Shown here in pieces: positions 1 to 8,237 of a DNA stretch of 39,288 nucleotides. Location of the stretch: NCBI GenBank assembly GCA_025980475.1, contig JAICXL010000017.1, forward strand, positions 1-39,288, in the 5' to 3' direction. How positions within the stretch are numbered: position 1 is the stretch's first letter; every line of letters starts with the position of its first letter. Source of the stretch: Nocardioidaceae bacterium (GTDB lineage Bacteria > Actinomycetota > Actinomycetes > Propionibacteriales > Nocardioidaceae). A program made the position numbers and the translations under genes. Under the pieces are notes generated by a model. That model saw only the letters and a program-made list of their open reading frames with translations, did no database searches and was not told where the DNA came from.

Positions 1-1
1 G

Positions 2-592
2 TACGTCCCGCCCTGGATGGCTCAGAAGTACCCCGACATCACCAACTGGAAGAACCTGAACAAGTACGCCCACCTGTTCAAGACCTCGGAGTCCGGCGGC
101 AAGGGACAGCTGCTCGACGGTGACCCGTCGTACGTCACCAACGACCAGGCCCTGGTGAAGAACCTGCACCTGAACTACAAGGTCGTCGTGGGCGGCAGCG
201 AGGCAGCGCTGATCCAGAGCTTCCGCAGCGCCGAGAAGAACCACACCCCGTTGCTCGCCTACTTCTACGAGCCGCAGTGGTTCTTCTCCGAGGTCCACCT
301 CGTGCACGTGAACCTGCCGAAGTACTCGCCGAACCCGAAGGTGTGCCCGACGGCGCCGTCGCAGATCCGCTGCGACTACCCGCCGTACCACCTGAACAAG
401 CTGGTCTCGACGAAGTTCGCGAAGTCCGGGTCGCCGGCCTACACGCTGGTGAAGAACTTCCACTGGACCAACGCCGACCAGAACCAGGTGGCGGAGTACA
501 TCGCCAAGGACGGGATGAGCGGGCCCGCGGCCGCCGACAAGTGGATCGCGGCCAACCAGGGCCTGGTCAAGCAGTGGCTGCAGGGCACCTGA
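2..592 (+). CDS. Glycine betaine/proline-type ABC transporter substrate-binding protein (OpuAC-like), 5' partial
   Basis: The window opens inside this gene, so the signal peptide and N-terminal lobe are missing; about 196 C-terminal residues remain. The sequence reads as the end of an OpuAC/ProX-type periplasmic binding protein: YVPPWMAQKYPDI, then a lobe with GGSEAALIQSF, an aromatic-rich stretch (LLAYFYEPQWFF) of the kind that cages quaternary ammonium groups, and the C-terminal helices FHWTNADQNQVAEYI and KWIAANQGLVKQWL. As a lipid-anchored extracytoplasmic protein it would deliver betaine-like osmolytes or carbon sources to an ABC permease, presumably encoded just upstream. The stop lies 4 nt before the next gene, so it is co-transcribed with the enzymes that follow, which favours catabolic uptake over osmoprotection alone. 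The exact substrate (glycine betaine, dimethylglycine, proline betaine) cannot be read from the sequence. Confidence 0.85.
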   Translation, partial: YVPPWMAQKYPDITNWKNLNKYAHLFKTSESGGKGQLLDGDPSYVTNDQALVKNLHLNYKVVVGGSEAALIQSFRSAEKNHTPLLAYFYEPQWFFSEVHLVHVNLPKYSPNPKVCPTAPSQIRCDYPPYHLNKLVSTKFAKSGSPAYTLVKNFHWTNADQNQVAEYIAKDGMSGPAAADKWIAANQGLVKQWLQGT

Positions 593-596
593 CGCC

Positions 597-1583
597 ATGA
601 GCAGGGCTGAGGAAGGACAGGGAGTACGGCGCCGGTACGCGACCGTCCTCGACGCAATCGGGGACACGCCGCTGGTAGAGGTCGACGGGATCTGGGTCAA
701 GCTCGAGTACCTGAACCCGTCGGGCTCGATCAAGGCCCGGATTGCGAAGTACATCATCGAGCGCGCGGAGCGGGAGGGGCTGCTGGGGCCTGACGACATC
801 ATCGTCGAGGCCTCCAGCGGCAACACCGGCAACGCGATGAGCATGGTGGCCGCGGTGAAGGGCTATCGCATGGTCGTCGTGATGCCCGACGGGATGAGCC
901 GTGAGCGCGCGGCCATCTCGCGGGCGTTCGGTGCCGAGGTGATGACCGTCGGGGACTTCCACGTCACCGACGCGCTCGCCGCGGTCCGGGAGCTCGGGTC
1001 CCGGCCGGGCTACTTCTGCCCTGCCCAGTTCGACAACGAGTGGAACGTCGAGGAGAACCGGACCTGGCTCGGTCCGGAGATCCTCGACCAGCTGCCCGAG
1101 GGGGTGCTGCCGGACGCCGTCGTGGGGGGCGTCGGCACCGGCGGCACCGTCATCGGGGTCGGGCAGGCCTTCCGGGCGGCCAACCCCGAGTGCCAGGTCG
1201 TGGCCCTGGAGCCGGACGAGTCCTGCACGATCCTGTGCGGCGAGGTCGGCAAGCACCTCATCGAGGGGATCAGCGACGGGTTCGTGCCTGGCATCGTCGA
1301 GCGACACCGCGGCGAGATCGACCGGCTGGTGGCGGTGGACTCGGCGGCGGCCATCGCTGAGATGCGCCGGCTGGCGAAGGATCACGGGCTGTTCGTGGGC
1401 CCGAGCTCGGGGGCGCACCTGGTGGCGGCCCGCCGGCTGCGCGAGCAGCTGGGGCTGGAGACCGTGGTGACGTTCTTCTGCGACGAGGGCGAGAAGTACC
1501 TCGCGGAGTACTTCACCTACTACGACAGTGCGGCGAGTTTGCCGGATGCCCTTGACATCCGGGCCGGCGACGACGGACGCTGA
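597..1583 (+). CDS. PLP-dependent cysteine synthase family protein (CysK/CysM/CBS fold)
   Basis: A 328-residue fold-type II PLP enzyme. The Schiff-base lysine lies in NPSGSIKARIAKYI (about residue 47), the substrate and PLP-contacting loop is SSGNTGNAMS, and the phosphate-binding glycine loop is GGVGTGGTVIG. The late serine that contacts the pyridine nitrogen is probably in GPSSGAHL. Family members make cysteine from O-acetyl- or O-phosphoserine, or cystathionine from homocysteine, but many act on other beta-substituted amino acids. The usual D after the lysine (SVKDR in CysK) is A here (SIKAR), so the substrate is open. The start ATG is 4 nt after the preceding stop and has no clear ribosome site, suggesting translational coupling to the betaine-binding protein gene. 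Its place between a betaine transporter and a dimethylglycine-type dehydrogenase is unusual. The family call is secure, the reaction is not. Confidence 0.85.
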   Translation: MSRAEEGQGVRRRYATVLDAIGDTPLVEVDGIWVKLEYLNPSGSIKARIAKYIIERAEREGLLGPDDIIVEASSGNTGNAMSMVAAVKGYRMVVVMPDGMSRERAAISRAFGAEVMTVGDFHVTDALAAVRELGSRPGYFCPAQFDNEWNVEENRTWLGPEILDQLPEGVLPDAVVGGVGTGGTVIGVGQAFRAANPECQVVALEPDESCTILCGEVGKHLIEGISDGFVPGIVERHRGEIDRLVAVDSAAAIAEMRRLAKDHGLFVGPSSGAHLVAARRLREQLGLETVVTFFCDEGEKYLAEYFTYYDSAASLPDALDIRAGDDGR

Positions 1584-1593
1584 CCGCAGACTG

Positions 1594-1627
1594 TTTCACA
1601 TAGCGCACTAGGTTGTGCAATACGCAA
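1594..1627 (+). promoter_or_regulatory. Candidate tandem operator upstream of the FAD/GcvT gene
   Basis: The 74-nt gap before the FAD/GcvT gene holds an imperfect palindrome, TTGTGCAATACGCAA (1613-1627; 5 of 7 arm positions pair). A loosely similar 15-mer, TTTCACATAGCGCAC, starts 19 bp earlier (8 of 15 identical). The layout and the TTG/CAA ends resemble IclR-type operators, but no regulator gene is adjacent, so the assignment is tentative. Confidence 0.3.
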
Positions 1628-1657
1628 CACCGCCTCGAGCGGTCGGAGAGGTGACTC

Positions 1658-4177
1658 ATGGCCACGGCACCTGGAAGCGCACGCGTCGTCGTCATCGGCG
1701 CGGGCATCGTCGGCAACAGCCTGGTGCACCACCTGGCGCGGCTGGGCTGGCGCGACATCGTGCAGATCGACAAGGGCCCGCTGCCCAACCCTGGCGGCTC
1801 GACGGGGCACGCGTCGAACTTCATCTTCCCCGTGGACCACTCGCGTGAGATCACCGACCTGACCCTGGACTCGGTGCGGCAGTACCAGGAGATGGGCGTC
1901 TTCACCCAGTCCGGCGGCTACGAGATCGCGCGCACCGAGGGTCGCATGGAGGAGCTGCGCCGGCGGATGTCGTCGGCGCGGGCCTGGGGCATCGAAGCCG
2001 AGCTGGTCGGCCCCGAGCACGTCAAGGAGAAGGTTCCGTTCATCGAGACCGACGACATCCTCGGTGCCTTCTGGACGCCGTCGGTGGGGGTCGTGGACTC
2101 GCTGCGCGCGGGGACGATCATGCGCGAGCGCGCCATGGAGCTGCACGCGCTGATCGTCGTGCCCAACGCCGAGGTCACCGGCATCGACGTCGAGGACGGG
2201 CGGATCACCCGTGTCCGGACCACCGGCGGCGACGTCGAGACCGACACCGTGCTCATCGCCTGCGGGGTGTGGAGCCCACGGATCGCGAGGATGGCGGGCG
2301 CGCACATCCCGCTCACCCCGGCGGTGCACCAGATGATCTCGGTGGGCCCGATCCCGCAGCTGGCCGAGCGCGAGGGCGAGATCAGCTTCCCGATCGTGCG
2401 CGACATGGACACCTTCTGCTACGAGCGCCAGCACGGTGCCGACATGGAGGTCGGCTCCTACGCCCACCGGGCGATCCTGCACGACCCCGAGGAAATTCCC
2501 ACGATCGAGCAGTCCAAGCTGTCGCCGACCGAGCTGCCCTTCACCGAAGCGGACTTCGACCCGCAGCTGGAGCAGGCCTTCGAGCTGATGCCCGACGCGC
2601 TCGGCGCCGAGGGAGCCGAGATCCGCTACGCGATCAACGGGCTGCTCTCGCTCACCCCCGACGGCGCGCCGATCCTCGGCGAGAGCCCGGAGGTCAAGGG
2701 CCTGTGGTCGGCCGCCGCGGTGTGGATCAAGGAGGGTCCGGGCGTCGGCCGGGCGGTCGCCGAGTGGATGACCACCGGCAGTTCCGAGATCGACCTGCAC
2801 CACAGTGACATCGCTCGCTTCTACCCCCACCAGCGCACCCGCGAGCACATCCGCGCGCGCACCTCGGAGGCGTTCAACAAGACCTACGGCATCGTCCACC
2901 CGGGCGAGCAGTGGGAGTCCGAGCGACAGAAGCGGCTGGCCCCGATGTTCGCCCAGCAGCAGGAGGCCGGCGCCTTCTGCTACGAGACCGCCGGCTGGGA
3001 GCGGCCGCACTGGTACGCCGCCAACGAGCACCTGCTGGGGGAGTACGGCGACCGCGTCATGCCCCGTGAGCACGAGTGGGACAGCCGCTGGTGGTCCCCG
3101 ATCATCAACGCCGAGCACCTCGCCATGCGCGAGCGCGCGGCGATCATCGACCTCACCGCGTTCGCGCTGTTCGACATCGTCGGCCCCGGGGCGAAGGACG
3201 CCGTCCAGCGCACCGTGGTCGCCCAGGCCGACGTCGCGCCCGGCAAGGTGATCTACACCCCGGTGCTCGACGACAAGGGCGGGTTCCGCGCCGACCTCAC
3301 CGTGATGCGGCTCGGCACCGACCACTACCGGGTGGTCACCGGAGGCGCCCACGGCATGGCGGACCGCAAGTGGTTCGCCGACCACCTGCCGGCCGACGGC
3401 ACCGCCGGCCTGGTCGACGTCACCTCGGCCTACTCCACGATCGGCCTGTGGGGTCCCCGCGCCCGCGACATCCTCGGCAAGCTGACCGACGACGACATCA
3501 GCCACGACGGCTTCGGCTTCCTCACCTGCCGGGAGATCGAGATCGGCAACCTGGATGTGCTCGCGTCCCGGATCTCCTACGTAGGCGAGCTCGGCTGGGA
3601 GCTCTACCTGCCGATGGAGCAGGGCGCCCGGCTGTGGCAGCTGCTCCACGAGGCGGGTCAGGAGCACGGCGCGGTGCCGGCCGGCATCGGCGTCTACGGC
3701 ACCACCGGTCGGCTCGAGAAGGGCTACCGTGCCTACGGGGCCGAGCTCGACAGCGAGCGCACCATCGTCGAGGCCGGCATGCAGCGGCCGAAGGTCAAGG
3801 TGGCCGACTTCGTCGGCCGCGAGGCCTACGTCAAGCAGCGTGACGAGGAGCCCGAGACGGTGCTGTGCACGATGACCGTCGATGACCACACCTCGGCCAG
3901 CGGGATGAAGCGCTACATGCTCGGCGGCGAGCCGATCCTGACCCGCGACGGCGGCACGCTGACCGACGGGCACGGCCACCACCCCTACGTGACCAGTGCC
4001 GGGTCCGCGCCATCCCTGGGCAAGCACGTACTGATGGCCTACCTGCCGCCGGACCACGCGGTGGTCGGCAACCAGCTCGCGGTCTCCTACATGGAGGAGC
4101 TCTACCCGGTGACGGTCGGCTCCGCGGACGCCACGCCGCTGCTCGACCCCGCCAACGAGCGGATCACGGGGGCCTGA
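1658..4177 (+). CDS. FAD-dependent dimethylglycine/sarcosine dehydrogenase-like protein with GcvT domain
   Basis: An 839-residue two-domain flavoprotein, the length of dimethylglycine oxidase and dehydrogenase. Residues 8-400 or so form a DAO-type FAD domain: GAGIVG (14-19) is the dinucleotide-binding loop, and H51 in GSTGHASNF sits where dimethylglycine and sarcosine enzymes attach FAD covalently. The C-terminal half, from about residue 430, is a GcvT/aminomethyltransferase domain (SRISYVGELGWELYLP, GRLEKGYRAYGAEL) that in relatives captures the methyl carbon as methylene-tetrahydrofolate. Expected role: oxidative N-demethylation of a betaine-derived amine in the cytosol. The ribosome site GGAGAGG lies 6 nt before ATG. 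EtfB starts 1 nt after the stop, so electrons most likely go to ETF, i.e. a dehydrogenase rather than an oxidase. Dimethylglycine, sarcosine or another N-methyl compound are all possible substrates. Confidence 0.85.
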   Translation: MATAPGSARVVVIGAGIVGNSLVHHLARLGWRDIVQIDKGPLPNPGGSTGHASNFIFPVDHSREITDLTLDSVRQYQEMGVFTQSGGYEIARTEGRMEELRRRMSSARAWGIEAELVGPEHVKEKVPFIETDDILGAFWTPSVGVVDSLRAGTIMRERAMELHALIVVPNAEVTGIDVEDGRITRVRTTGGDVETDTVLIACGVWSPRIARMAGAHIPLTPAVHQMISVGPIPQLAEREGEISFPIVRDMDTFCYERQHGADMEVGSYAHRAILHDPEEIPTIEQSKLSPTELPFTEADFDPQLEQAFELMPDALGAEGAEIRYAINGLLSLTPDGAPILGESPEVKGLWSAAAVWIKEGPGVGRAVAEWMTTGSSEIDLHHSDIARFYPHQRTREHIRARTSEAFNKTYGIVHPGEQWESERQKRLAPMFAQQQEAGAFCYETAGWERPHWYAANEHLLGEYGDRVMPREHEWDSRWWSPIINAEHLAMRERAAIIDLTAFALFDIVGPGAKDAVQRTVVAQADVAPGKVIYTPVLDDKGGFRADLTVMRLGTDHYRVVTGGAHGMADRKWFADHLPADGTAGLVDVTSAYSTIGLWGPRARDILGKLTDDDISHDGFGFLTCREIEIGNLDVLASRISYVGELGWELYLPMEQGARLWQLLHEAGQEHGAVPAGIGVYGTTGRLEKGYRAYGAELDSERTIVEAGMQRPKVKVADFVGREAYVKQRDEEPETVLCTMTVDDHTSASGMKRYMLGGEPILTRDGGTLTDGHGHHPYVTSAGSAPSLGKHVLMAYLPPDHAVVGNQLAVSYMEELYPVTVGSADATPLLDPANERITGA

Positions 4178-4178
4178 G

Positions 4179-4943
4179 ATGGACGTGCTCGTCTGCGTCA
4201 AGCGGGTGCCGGACTCCTCCAGCCAGATCCTGCTCACCGAGGACGCCCAGGCCGTCGACGGCCGGCACGTCGGCTTCACCGTCAGCCCCCACGAGGAGTG
4301 CGCGGTCGAGCTGGCCGCGCGGCTGGCCGACGCCACCGGGGGCACCGCGACCGTGCTCACCCTCGGGCCGGCCGAGGCCGTGGAGCAGTTGCGCAACGCG
4401 CTGGCGCTGGGCTGCGGCGCGGCGGTGCACGTCGAGGCCGACACCTCCCGGTTCGGCCCGGCCGACGTGGCCCGCGAGATCGCCGCCGTGGTCCGGGAGC
4501 ACGAAGGTGCGGGGTCGCCGTACGACCTGGTGCTGCTCGGCAACGATGCCGCCGACAGCGGCGACTTCCAGGTCGGCATCCGGCTCGCCTACGCGCTCGG
4601 GCGCCCGGTCGTCAACGGCGCCAAGGTCGTCGAGCTCGCCGACGGGGTCGCCACGGCCCATGTCGACGGACCGGCCGGGGCCGAGACGTGGTCGGCGCCG
4701 CTGCCGGCGGTCGTGACCGTGCTGGAGGGCGGCGTCGAGCCGCGCTACCCGACGATCAAGGGACGGATGGCGGCCAGGAAGGTGCAGATCGAGCAGCGCC
4801 GTCCCGCATACGAACCTGGCGGGTCGCGGCGGACACGGCTGCTGCTGCCACCGCCGGAGCCGAGCACCGTGCAGGTCCTCGGCAAGGGCGCCGAGGCGGC
4901 CCCGGCCGTGGTCGACCTCTTCGAGAAGCTGGGGGTGCGGTAG
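4179..4943 (+). CDS. etfB: Electron transfer flavoprotein beta subunit
   Basis: A 254-residue EtfB/FixA-family protein. It starts with the characteristic MDVLVCVKRVPD strand and carries the nucleotide-binding stretch GNDAADSGDFQVG (about residues 124-136), which in EtfB holds AMP; PTIKGRMAARK corresponds to the conserved region before the recognition loop. It pairs with EtfA encoded directly after it (adjacent codons, no gap). As a dedicated ETF inside the methylated-amine operon it would accept electrons from the FAD/GcvT dehydrogenase and pass them to the quinone pool through an ETF:quinone oxidoreductase not seen here. The ATG follows the upstream stop by 1 nt with a GGGGG-type ribosome site. 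Confidence 0.92.
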   Translation: MDVLVCVKRVPDSSSQILLTEDAQAVDGRHVGFTVSPHEECAVELAARLADATGGTATVLTLGPAEAVEQLRNALALGCGAAVHVEADTSRFGPADVAREIAAVVREHEGAGSPYDLVLLGNDAADSGDFQVGIRLAYALGRPVVNGAKVVELADGVATAHVDGPAGAETWSAPLPAVVTVLEGGVEPRYPTIKGRMAARKVQIEQRRPAYEPGGSRRTRLLLPPPEPSTVQVLGKGAEAAPAVVDLFEKLGVR

Positions 4944-5924
4944 ATGATCCTGCTCTACCTCGAGACCGACGAGGCCGGGATCGCCGAGACCTCGCTGGAG
5001 ACGGTGGCGCTGGCGCGCTCGCTCGCCGAGGCGGGCGGCGGCATCGCGATCCGCGCGGTCCTCTTCGGCGGGTTGCCCGAGGGAGTGGCCGGACAGCTGG
5101 CAGCCCATGGCGTCGACGAGGTCTTCCACGTGACCGGCGCCGGCTTCGAGGCCTTCTCCGGTGCCGCCTGGGCCTCGGCGCTGCAGGCCCTGCGCGAGCG
5201 CACCGGCTCGGTGGTTGTCGCCGCCGGGGGCAGCCCGCGTGGCAACGAGGTGCTCGCCCACCTCGCCGCCCGGCTCGACGTGCCGATGGCCGCCAACGTG
5301 GTCTCCTTCGCCGGGCTGGCACCCTTCGTGGTCACCCGTCAGGTCGTCGGCGGTGCGGCGCTGGAGGAGATGCGGCTGGACCAGCGACCCGCGCTGTTCA
5401 CCGTCGCCGGCCACTCCTGGACCGCCCGGGCCGCCGTCACCCCGGGCAAGGCGGAGTGGCACGAGGAAGCACCCGAGGTCGCGCCGGGCGACCTCGCCGC
5501 CCGGATCGTCTCGGTCGGGCAGAGGGAGGCGGTCCGCCCTGGCGCGCTGAAGCGGGCGCGGGTGGTCGTCGGCGCCGGCCGTGGCGCCGGGGGCCCGGAC
5601 GGCTTCGACGGGGTCGTCGAGCTCGCGGAGCTGCTGGGCGGGGCGCTCGGCGTCTCCCGGGTGGTCACCAGTCTCGGCTGGCGCCCGCACCACGAGCAGG
5701 TCGGCCAGACCGGCAGCCGGATCTCGCCCGAGCTCTACATCCCCTGCGGGATCAGCGGCGCCATCCAGCACTGGGCAGGCTGCTCGAGCTCGAAGACGAT
5801 CCTGGCGATCAACACCGACCCGGAGGCGCCGATGGTCACCAAGGCCGACTACGCCGTCATCGGGGACATGCACGAGGTCGTGCCTGCGATCGTGGAGGAG
5901 CTGCGCCGCCGGTCGGGAGCCTGA
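4944..5924 (+). CDS. etfA: Electron transfer flavoprotein alpha subunit
   Basis: A 326-residue EtfA/FixB-family protein. The C-terminal FAD-binding domain is unmistakable: GAGRGAGGPDGFDGV, SRVVTSLGW, then QTGSRISPELYIPCGISGAI and INTDPEAPMVTKADY, the segments that wrap the FAD in known ETFs. The N-terminal domain is more divergent, as usual. It forms the heterodimer with the EtfB encoded immediately upstream and completes the methylated-amine operon (binding protein, PLP enzyme, FAD/GcvT protein, EtfB, EtfA). The start ATG directly abuts the EtfB stop and is preceded by GGGGGTGCGG. Confidence 0.93.
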   Translation: MILLYLETDEAGIAETSLETVALARSLAEAGGGIAIRAVLFGGLPEGVAGQLAAHGVDEVFHVTGAGFEAFSGAAWASALQALRERTGSVVVAAGGSPRGNEVLAHLAARLDVPMAANVVSFAGLAPFVVTRQVVGGAALEEMRLDQRPALFTVAGHSWTARAAVTPGKAEWHEEAPEVAPGDLAARIVSVGQREAVRPGALKRARVVVGAGRGAGGPDGFDGVVELAELLGGALGVSRVVTSLGWRPHHEQVGQTGSRISPELYIPCGISGAIQHWAGCSSSKTILAINTDPEAPMVTKADYAVIGDMHEVVPAIVEELRRRSGA

Positions 5925-5932
5925 CTCCCCGT

Positions 5933-5960
5933 CCCGCGCCGTCGATAGGATCGGCGCGGG
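5933..5960. terminator. Perfect 9-bp inverted repeat between etfA and the M15 peptidase gene
   Basis: CCCGCGCCG (5933-5941) and CGGCGCGGG (5952-5960) pair perfectly around a 10-nt loop. It lies 8 nt past the etfA stop and could end that transcript, although no T-run follows. The loop contains TAGGAT (5946-5951), a good -10 box for the next gene, so the same structure may instead be an operator. Confidence 0.4.
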
Positions 5961-5972
5961 AGAGGGGGGCAC

Positions 5973-7208
5973 ATGACGGGTCCGGGTCGCCGCCTCGCCG
6001 CGGTCGCGGCAGCGCTGGTCGTCGTTCCCCTGCTCGCCGCGTGCGGCAGCGCCCCACCGGCCGCGCGGCCGACCGCGTCCGGATCCACCCCGGCGTCACC
6101 CGGCATCCCGCAGGGCACGCCGATCTCGGGCAGCAGCCTCGTGCCGGCGGCGGACGTGTCGATGCCGGCCCCCGGCAAGCTGACCCGGCCGATGCTGTCT
6201 GCCGACGTCCTGGTGTTCAGCTCGAGGACGCTGACGCCGCAGGTGCGCCAACGGATCGCGCACACGAAGGGCGTCGTGGCTGCCGAGCCGTTCGCGATGG
6301 CGCAGTTCTACTACCACGAGAACGAGGTCACCTACGGCGCGGTGGACCCGGCCACCTTCCGCCGGTTCACCCTCGCCGGCACCGGGGAGACCACTGAGGT
6401 CTGGGACCGGGTCGCCGGGGGCGAGATCGCCATCAACCCCGCACTCGGCCACCGCATCCAGGACCAGCAGGGCTACGTCCGCATGGGCGGTGGCCACGAC
6501 TCGCCGGTCGTGCACGTCGGCGCCTACGCCCAGCTCTTCGATCCGCGGATCAGCTCGATGAACCTCGACGCCGTCGTGAACGCGCGCTGGGCTCAGCGCC
6601 TCGGGATGGTGACGGACAACGCGCTGCTGCTCTCCACGGGCACCGCGGCGCCGAGAGGCGTGGTCAAGCGGATCCGACCCATCACGCGGGGCACCGCGAG
6701 CCTGCAGATCCTCGGCCCCAACTTCGACATCCACGCCGTGCAGACCGCGATCCTCACGGGCCAGTCGGTCGCCTCGGCCGTGGGCACCTTCAACTACACG
6801 GCCAACGCGAACGGCACCGTGAACCCCGACCCCGCCTGGGTGGCCGCCTACATCCGGACCGCGAACGTGCCGATCCTCGGGCCGGTCACGTGCAACAAAA
6901 AGATGCTGCCCCAGCTGGTCGACGCGCTCACCGAGATCCAGCAGCGCGGCCTGGCCAGGTACATCAACCCCCAGCAGTACGGCGGCTGCTTCGTCCCCCG
7001 CTACATCGCGGGGACCCACACGCTGTCCAACCACGCCTTCGGGCTGGCGATCGACCTCAACGTCCCGGAGAACCAGCGCGGCACCGCCGGTCAGATGAAC
7101 CGCACCGTGGTCGCGATCTTCGAGAAGTGGGGCTTCACCTGGGGCGGCACCTGGCACTACACCGACCCGATGCACTTCGAGCTGAACCGGCTCGTGCGGG
7201 CGGGCTGA
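5973..7208 (+). CDS. Lipoprotein with M15 (VanY/D-Ala-D-Ala carboxypeptidase-like) peptidase domain
   Basis: A 411-residue exported lipoprotein. The first 24 residues are a lipoprotein signal (RR, hydrophobic core AAVAAALVVVPLLAAC; lipobox cysteine C24), followed by a proline/serine-rich linker. The last 120 residues form a peptidase M15 domain: SNHAFGLAIDLN carries the SxHxxGxAxD zinc-binding pattern and HYTDPMHFE the distal HxxxxHFE catalytic pattern. It should trim peptidoglycan stem peptides on the outer face of the membrane. The middle part, about residues 60-270, has no domain I recognise. Start: ATG after a strong GGGAGAGGGGGG ribosome site; TAGGAT at 5946-5951 is a likely -10 box. It seems to be a separate transcription unit. 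Confidence 0.85.
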   Translation: MTGPGRRLAAVAAALVVVPLLAACGSAPPAARPTASGSTPASPGIPQGTPISGSSLVPAADVSMPAPGKLTRPMLSADVLVFSSRTLTPQVRQRIAHTKGVVAAEPFAMAQFYYHENEVTYGAVDPATFRRFTLAGTGETTEVWDRVAGGEIAINPALGHRIQDQQGYVRMGGGHDSPVVHVGAYAQLFDPRISSMNLDAVVNARWAQRLGMVTDNALLLSTGTAAPRGVVKRIRPITRGTASLQILGPNFDIHAVQTAILTGQSVASAVGTFNYTANANGTVNPDPAWVAAYIRTANVPILGPVTCNKKMLPQLVDALTEIQQRGLARYINPQQYGGCFVPRYIAGTHTLSNHAFGLAIDLNVPENQRGTAGQMNRTVVAIFEKWGFTWGGTWHYTDPMHFELNRLVRAG

Positions 7209-7230
7209 GGCCACCTCGGCGGCCGGCCGA

Positions 7231-7236
7231 TACCGT
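7231..7236 (+). promoter_or_regulatory. Leaderless -10 box TACCGT for the quinone-oxidoreductase-like gene
   Basis: TACCGT lies exactly 7 nt before ATG 7244 and there is no ribosome-binding site, the spacing expected when transcription starts on the A of the start codon. Confidence 0.55.
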
Positions 7237-7243
7237 GACCGGC

Positions 7244-8221
7244 ATGCGCGCTGCCCTGCTGACCCGGACCGAAGGACCCGCTGCGATCGAGATCGCCGAC
7301 GCGCCCGAGCCCACCGCCGACGGCCCCTTCGGGCCGCAGGTGCTCGTGGACGTGCACGCCGTCGGCATCTCCTTCCCGGACCTGCTGCTCAGCCGTGGTG
7401 AGTACCAGCTCAAGCCGGACCTGCCCTTCGTCCTCGGGGTGGACTTCGCCGGCCTGGTCCGCTCGGCCCCCGACGGAGCCGGGGTCGCGGCCGGTGACCG
7501 GGTCGCCTGCGTCCTGCCGTACGGCGGTGCCGCCGAGGTCGTGGCGGTCGGGGCGGACAGCGTCTTCCCGCTCCCCGACGGGCTGAGCCTCGAGCAGGGC
7601 GCCGCGATTCCGATGAACTACCTGACGGCGCAGTTCGCGCTCGCCGACCGGGCCGGTCTGCGCGAGGGCGAGACCGTGCTCGTGCACGGCGCCGCGGGCG
7701 GGGTGGGCACCGCAAGCATCCAGGTCGCCAAGGGGTACGGCGCCCGCACCGTCGCTGTGGTCTCCAGCCAGGCGAAGGCGGAGGTCGCCCGGCGGGCCGG
7801 GGCCGACGAGACCCTGCTGGTCGACGGCTTCCTCGCGGGCGTGAAGGAGCTGACCGGTGGGACCGGCGTCGACGTCGTCGTCGACGTCGTCGGTGGCGAC
7901 CTGATGACCGACTCGTTGCGCAGCCTGGCCCCGCAGGGCCGGTTGCTGGTCGTGGGCTTCACCGGCGGCTCCATCCCCCAGGTGAAGGTCAACCGGCTGC
8001 TGCTCAACAACATCGACGTGCGCGGAGTCGGCTGGGGCGCCTACGCGATGGCGCGGCCCGGCTTCATGCGACGGCAGTGGGAGGCGCTGCTCCCGATGAT
8101 GGACGCGGGCGTCGTCGATCCGCCGATCGGGGAGACGCGGCCGCTCGAGGAGATCGGCGCGGCCCTGCAGGAGATGGCCGAGCGGAGGACGCTGGGCAAG
8201 ACCGTGCTCACCCTGCGCTGA
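7244..8221 (+). CDS. NADPH:quinone oxidoreductase-like MDR family protein
   Basis: A 325-residue medium-chain dehydrogenase/reductase. The N-terminal GroES-like domain has SFPDLLLSRGEYQ and LGVDFAGLV but lacks the catalytic and structural zinc cysteines, which marks the quinone-oxidoreductase branch. The Rossmann domain has VLVHGAAGGVGTASIQVAKGYGA (about residues 146-168), an NADP-type loop. Likely role: NADPH-dependent reduction of quinones or enones in the cytosol. ATG 7244 is chosen because the family N-terminus MRAALL starts there and a leaderless -10 box sits 7 nt upstream; a GTG 9 nt earlier is possible. It faces the minus-strand gene starting its 3' end 16 nt away, so the two converge. 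Substrate unknown. Confidence 0.85.
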   Translation: MRAALLTRTEGPAAIEIADAPEPTADGPFGPQVLVDVHAVGISFPDLLLSRGEYQLKPDLPFVLGVDFAGLVRSAPDGAGVAAGDRVACVLPYGGAAEVVAVGADSVFPLPDGLSLEQGAAIPMNYLTAQFALADRAGLREGETVLVHGAAGGVGTASIQVAKGYGARTVAVVSSQAKAEVARRAGADETLLVDGFLAGVKELTGGTGVDVVVDVVGGDLMTDSLRSLAPQGRLLVVGFTGGSIPQVKVNRLLLNNIDVRGVGWGAYAMARPGFMRRQWEALLPMMDAGVVDPPIGETRPLEEIGAALQEMAERRTLGKTVLTLR

Positions 8222-8237
8222 CCCGCCGCCGCGGCTG

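Noticed and set aside
1520-4579. Very long minus-strand open frame (1019 codons)
   Set aside because: It lies antisense to the FAD/GcvT and etfB genes, has composition typical of a GC-rich shadow frame (Arg/Gly/Ala/Val/Asp-rich, no motif), and the plus-strand genes carry complete family signatures.
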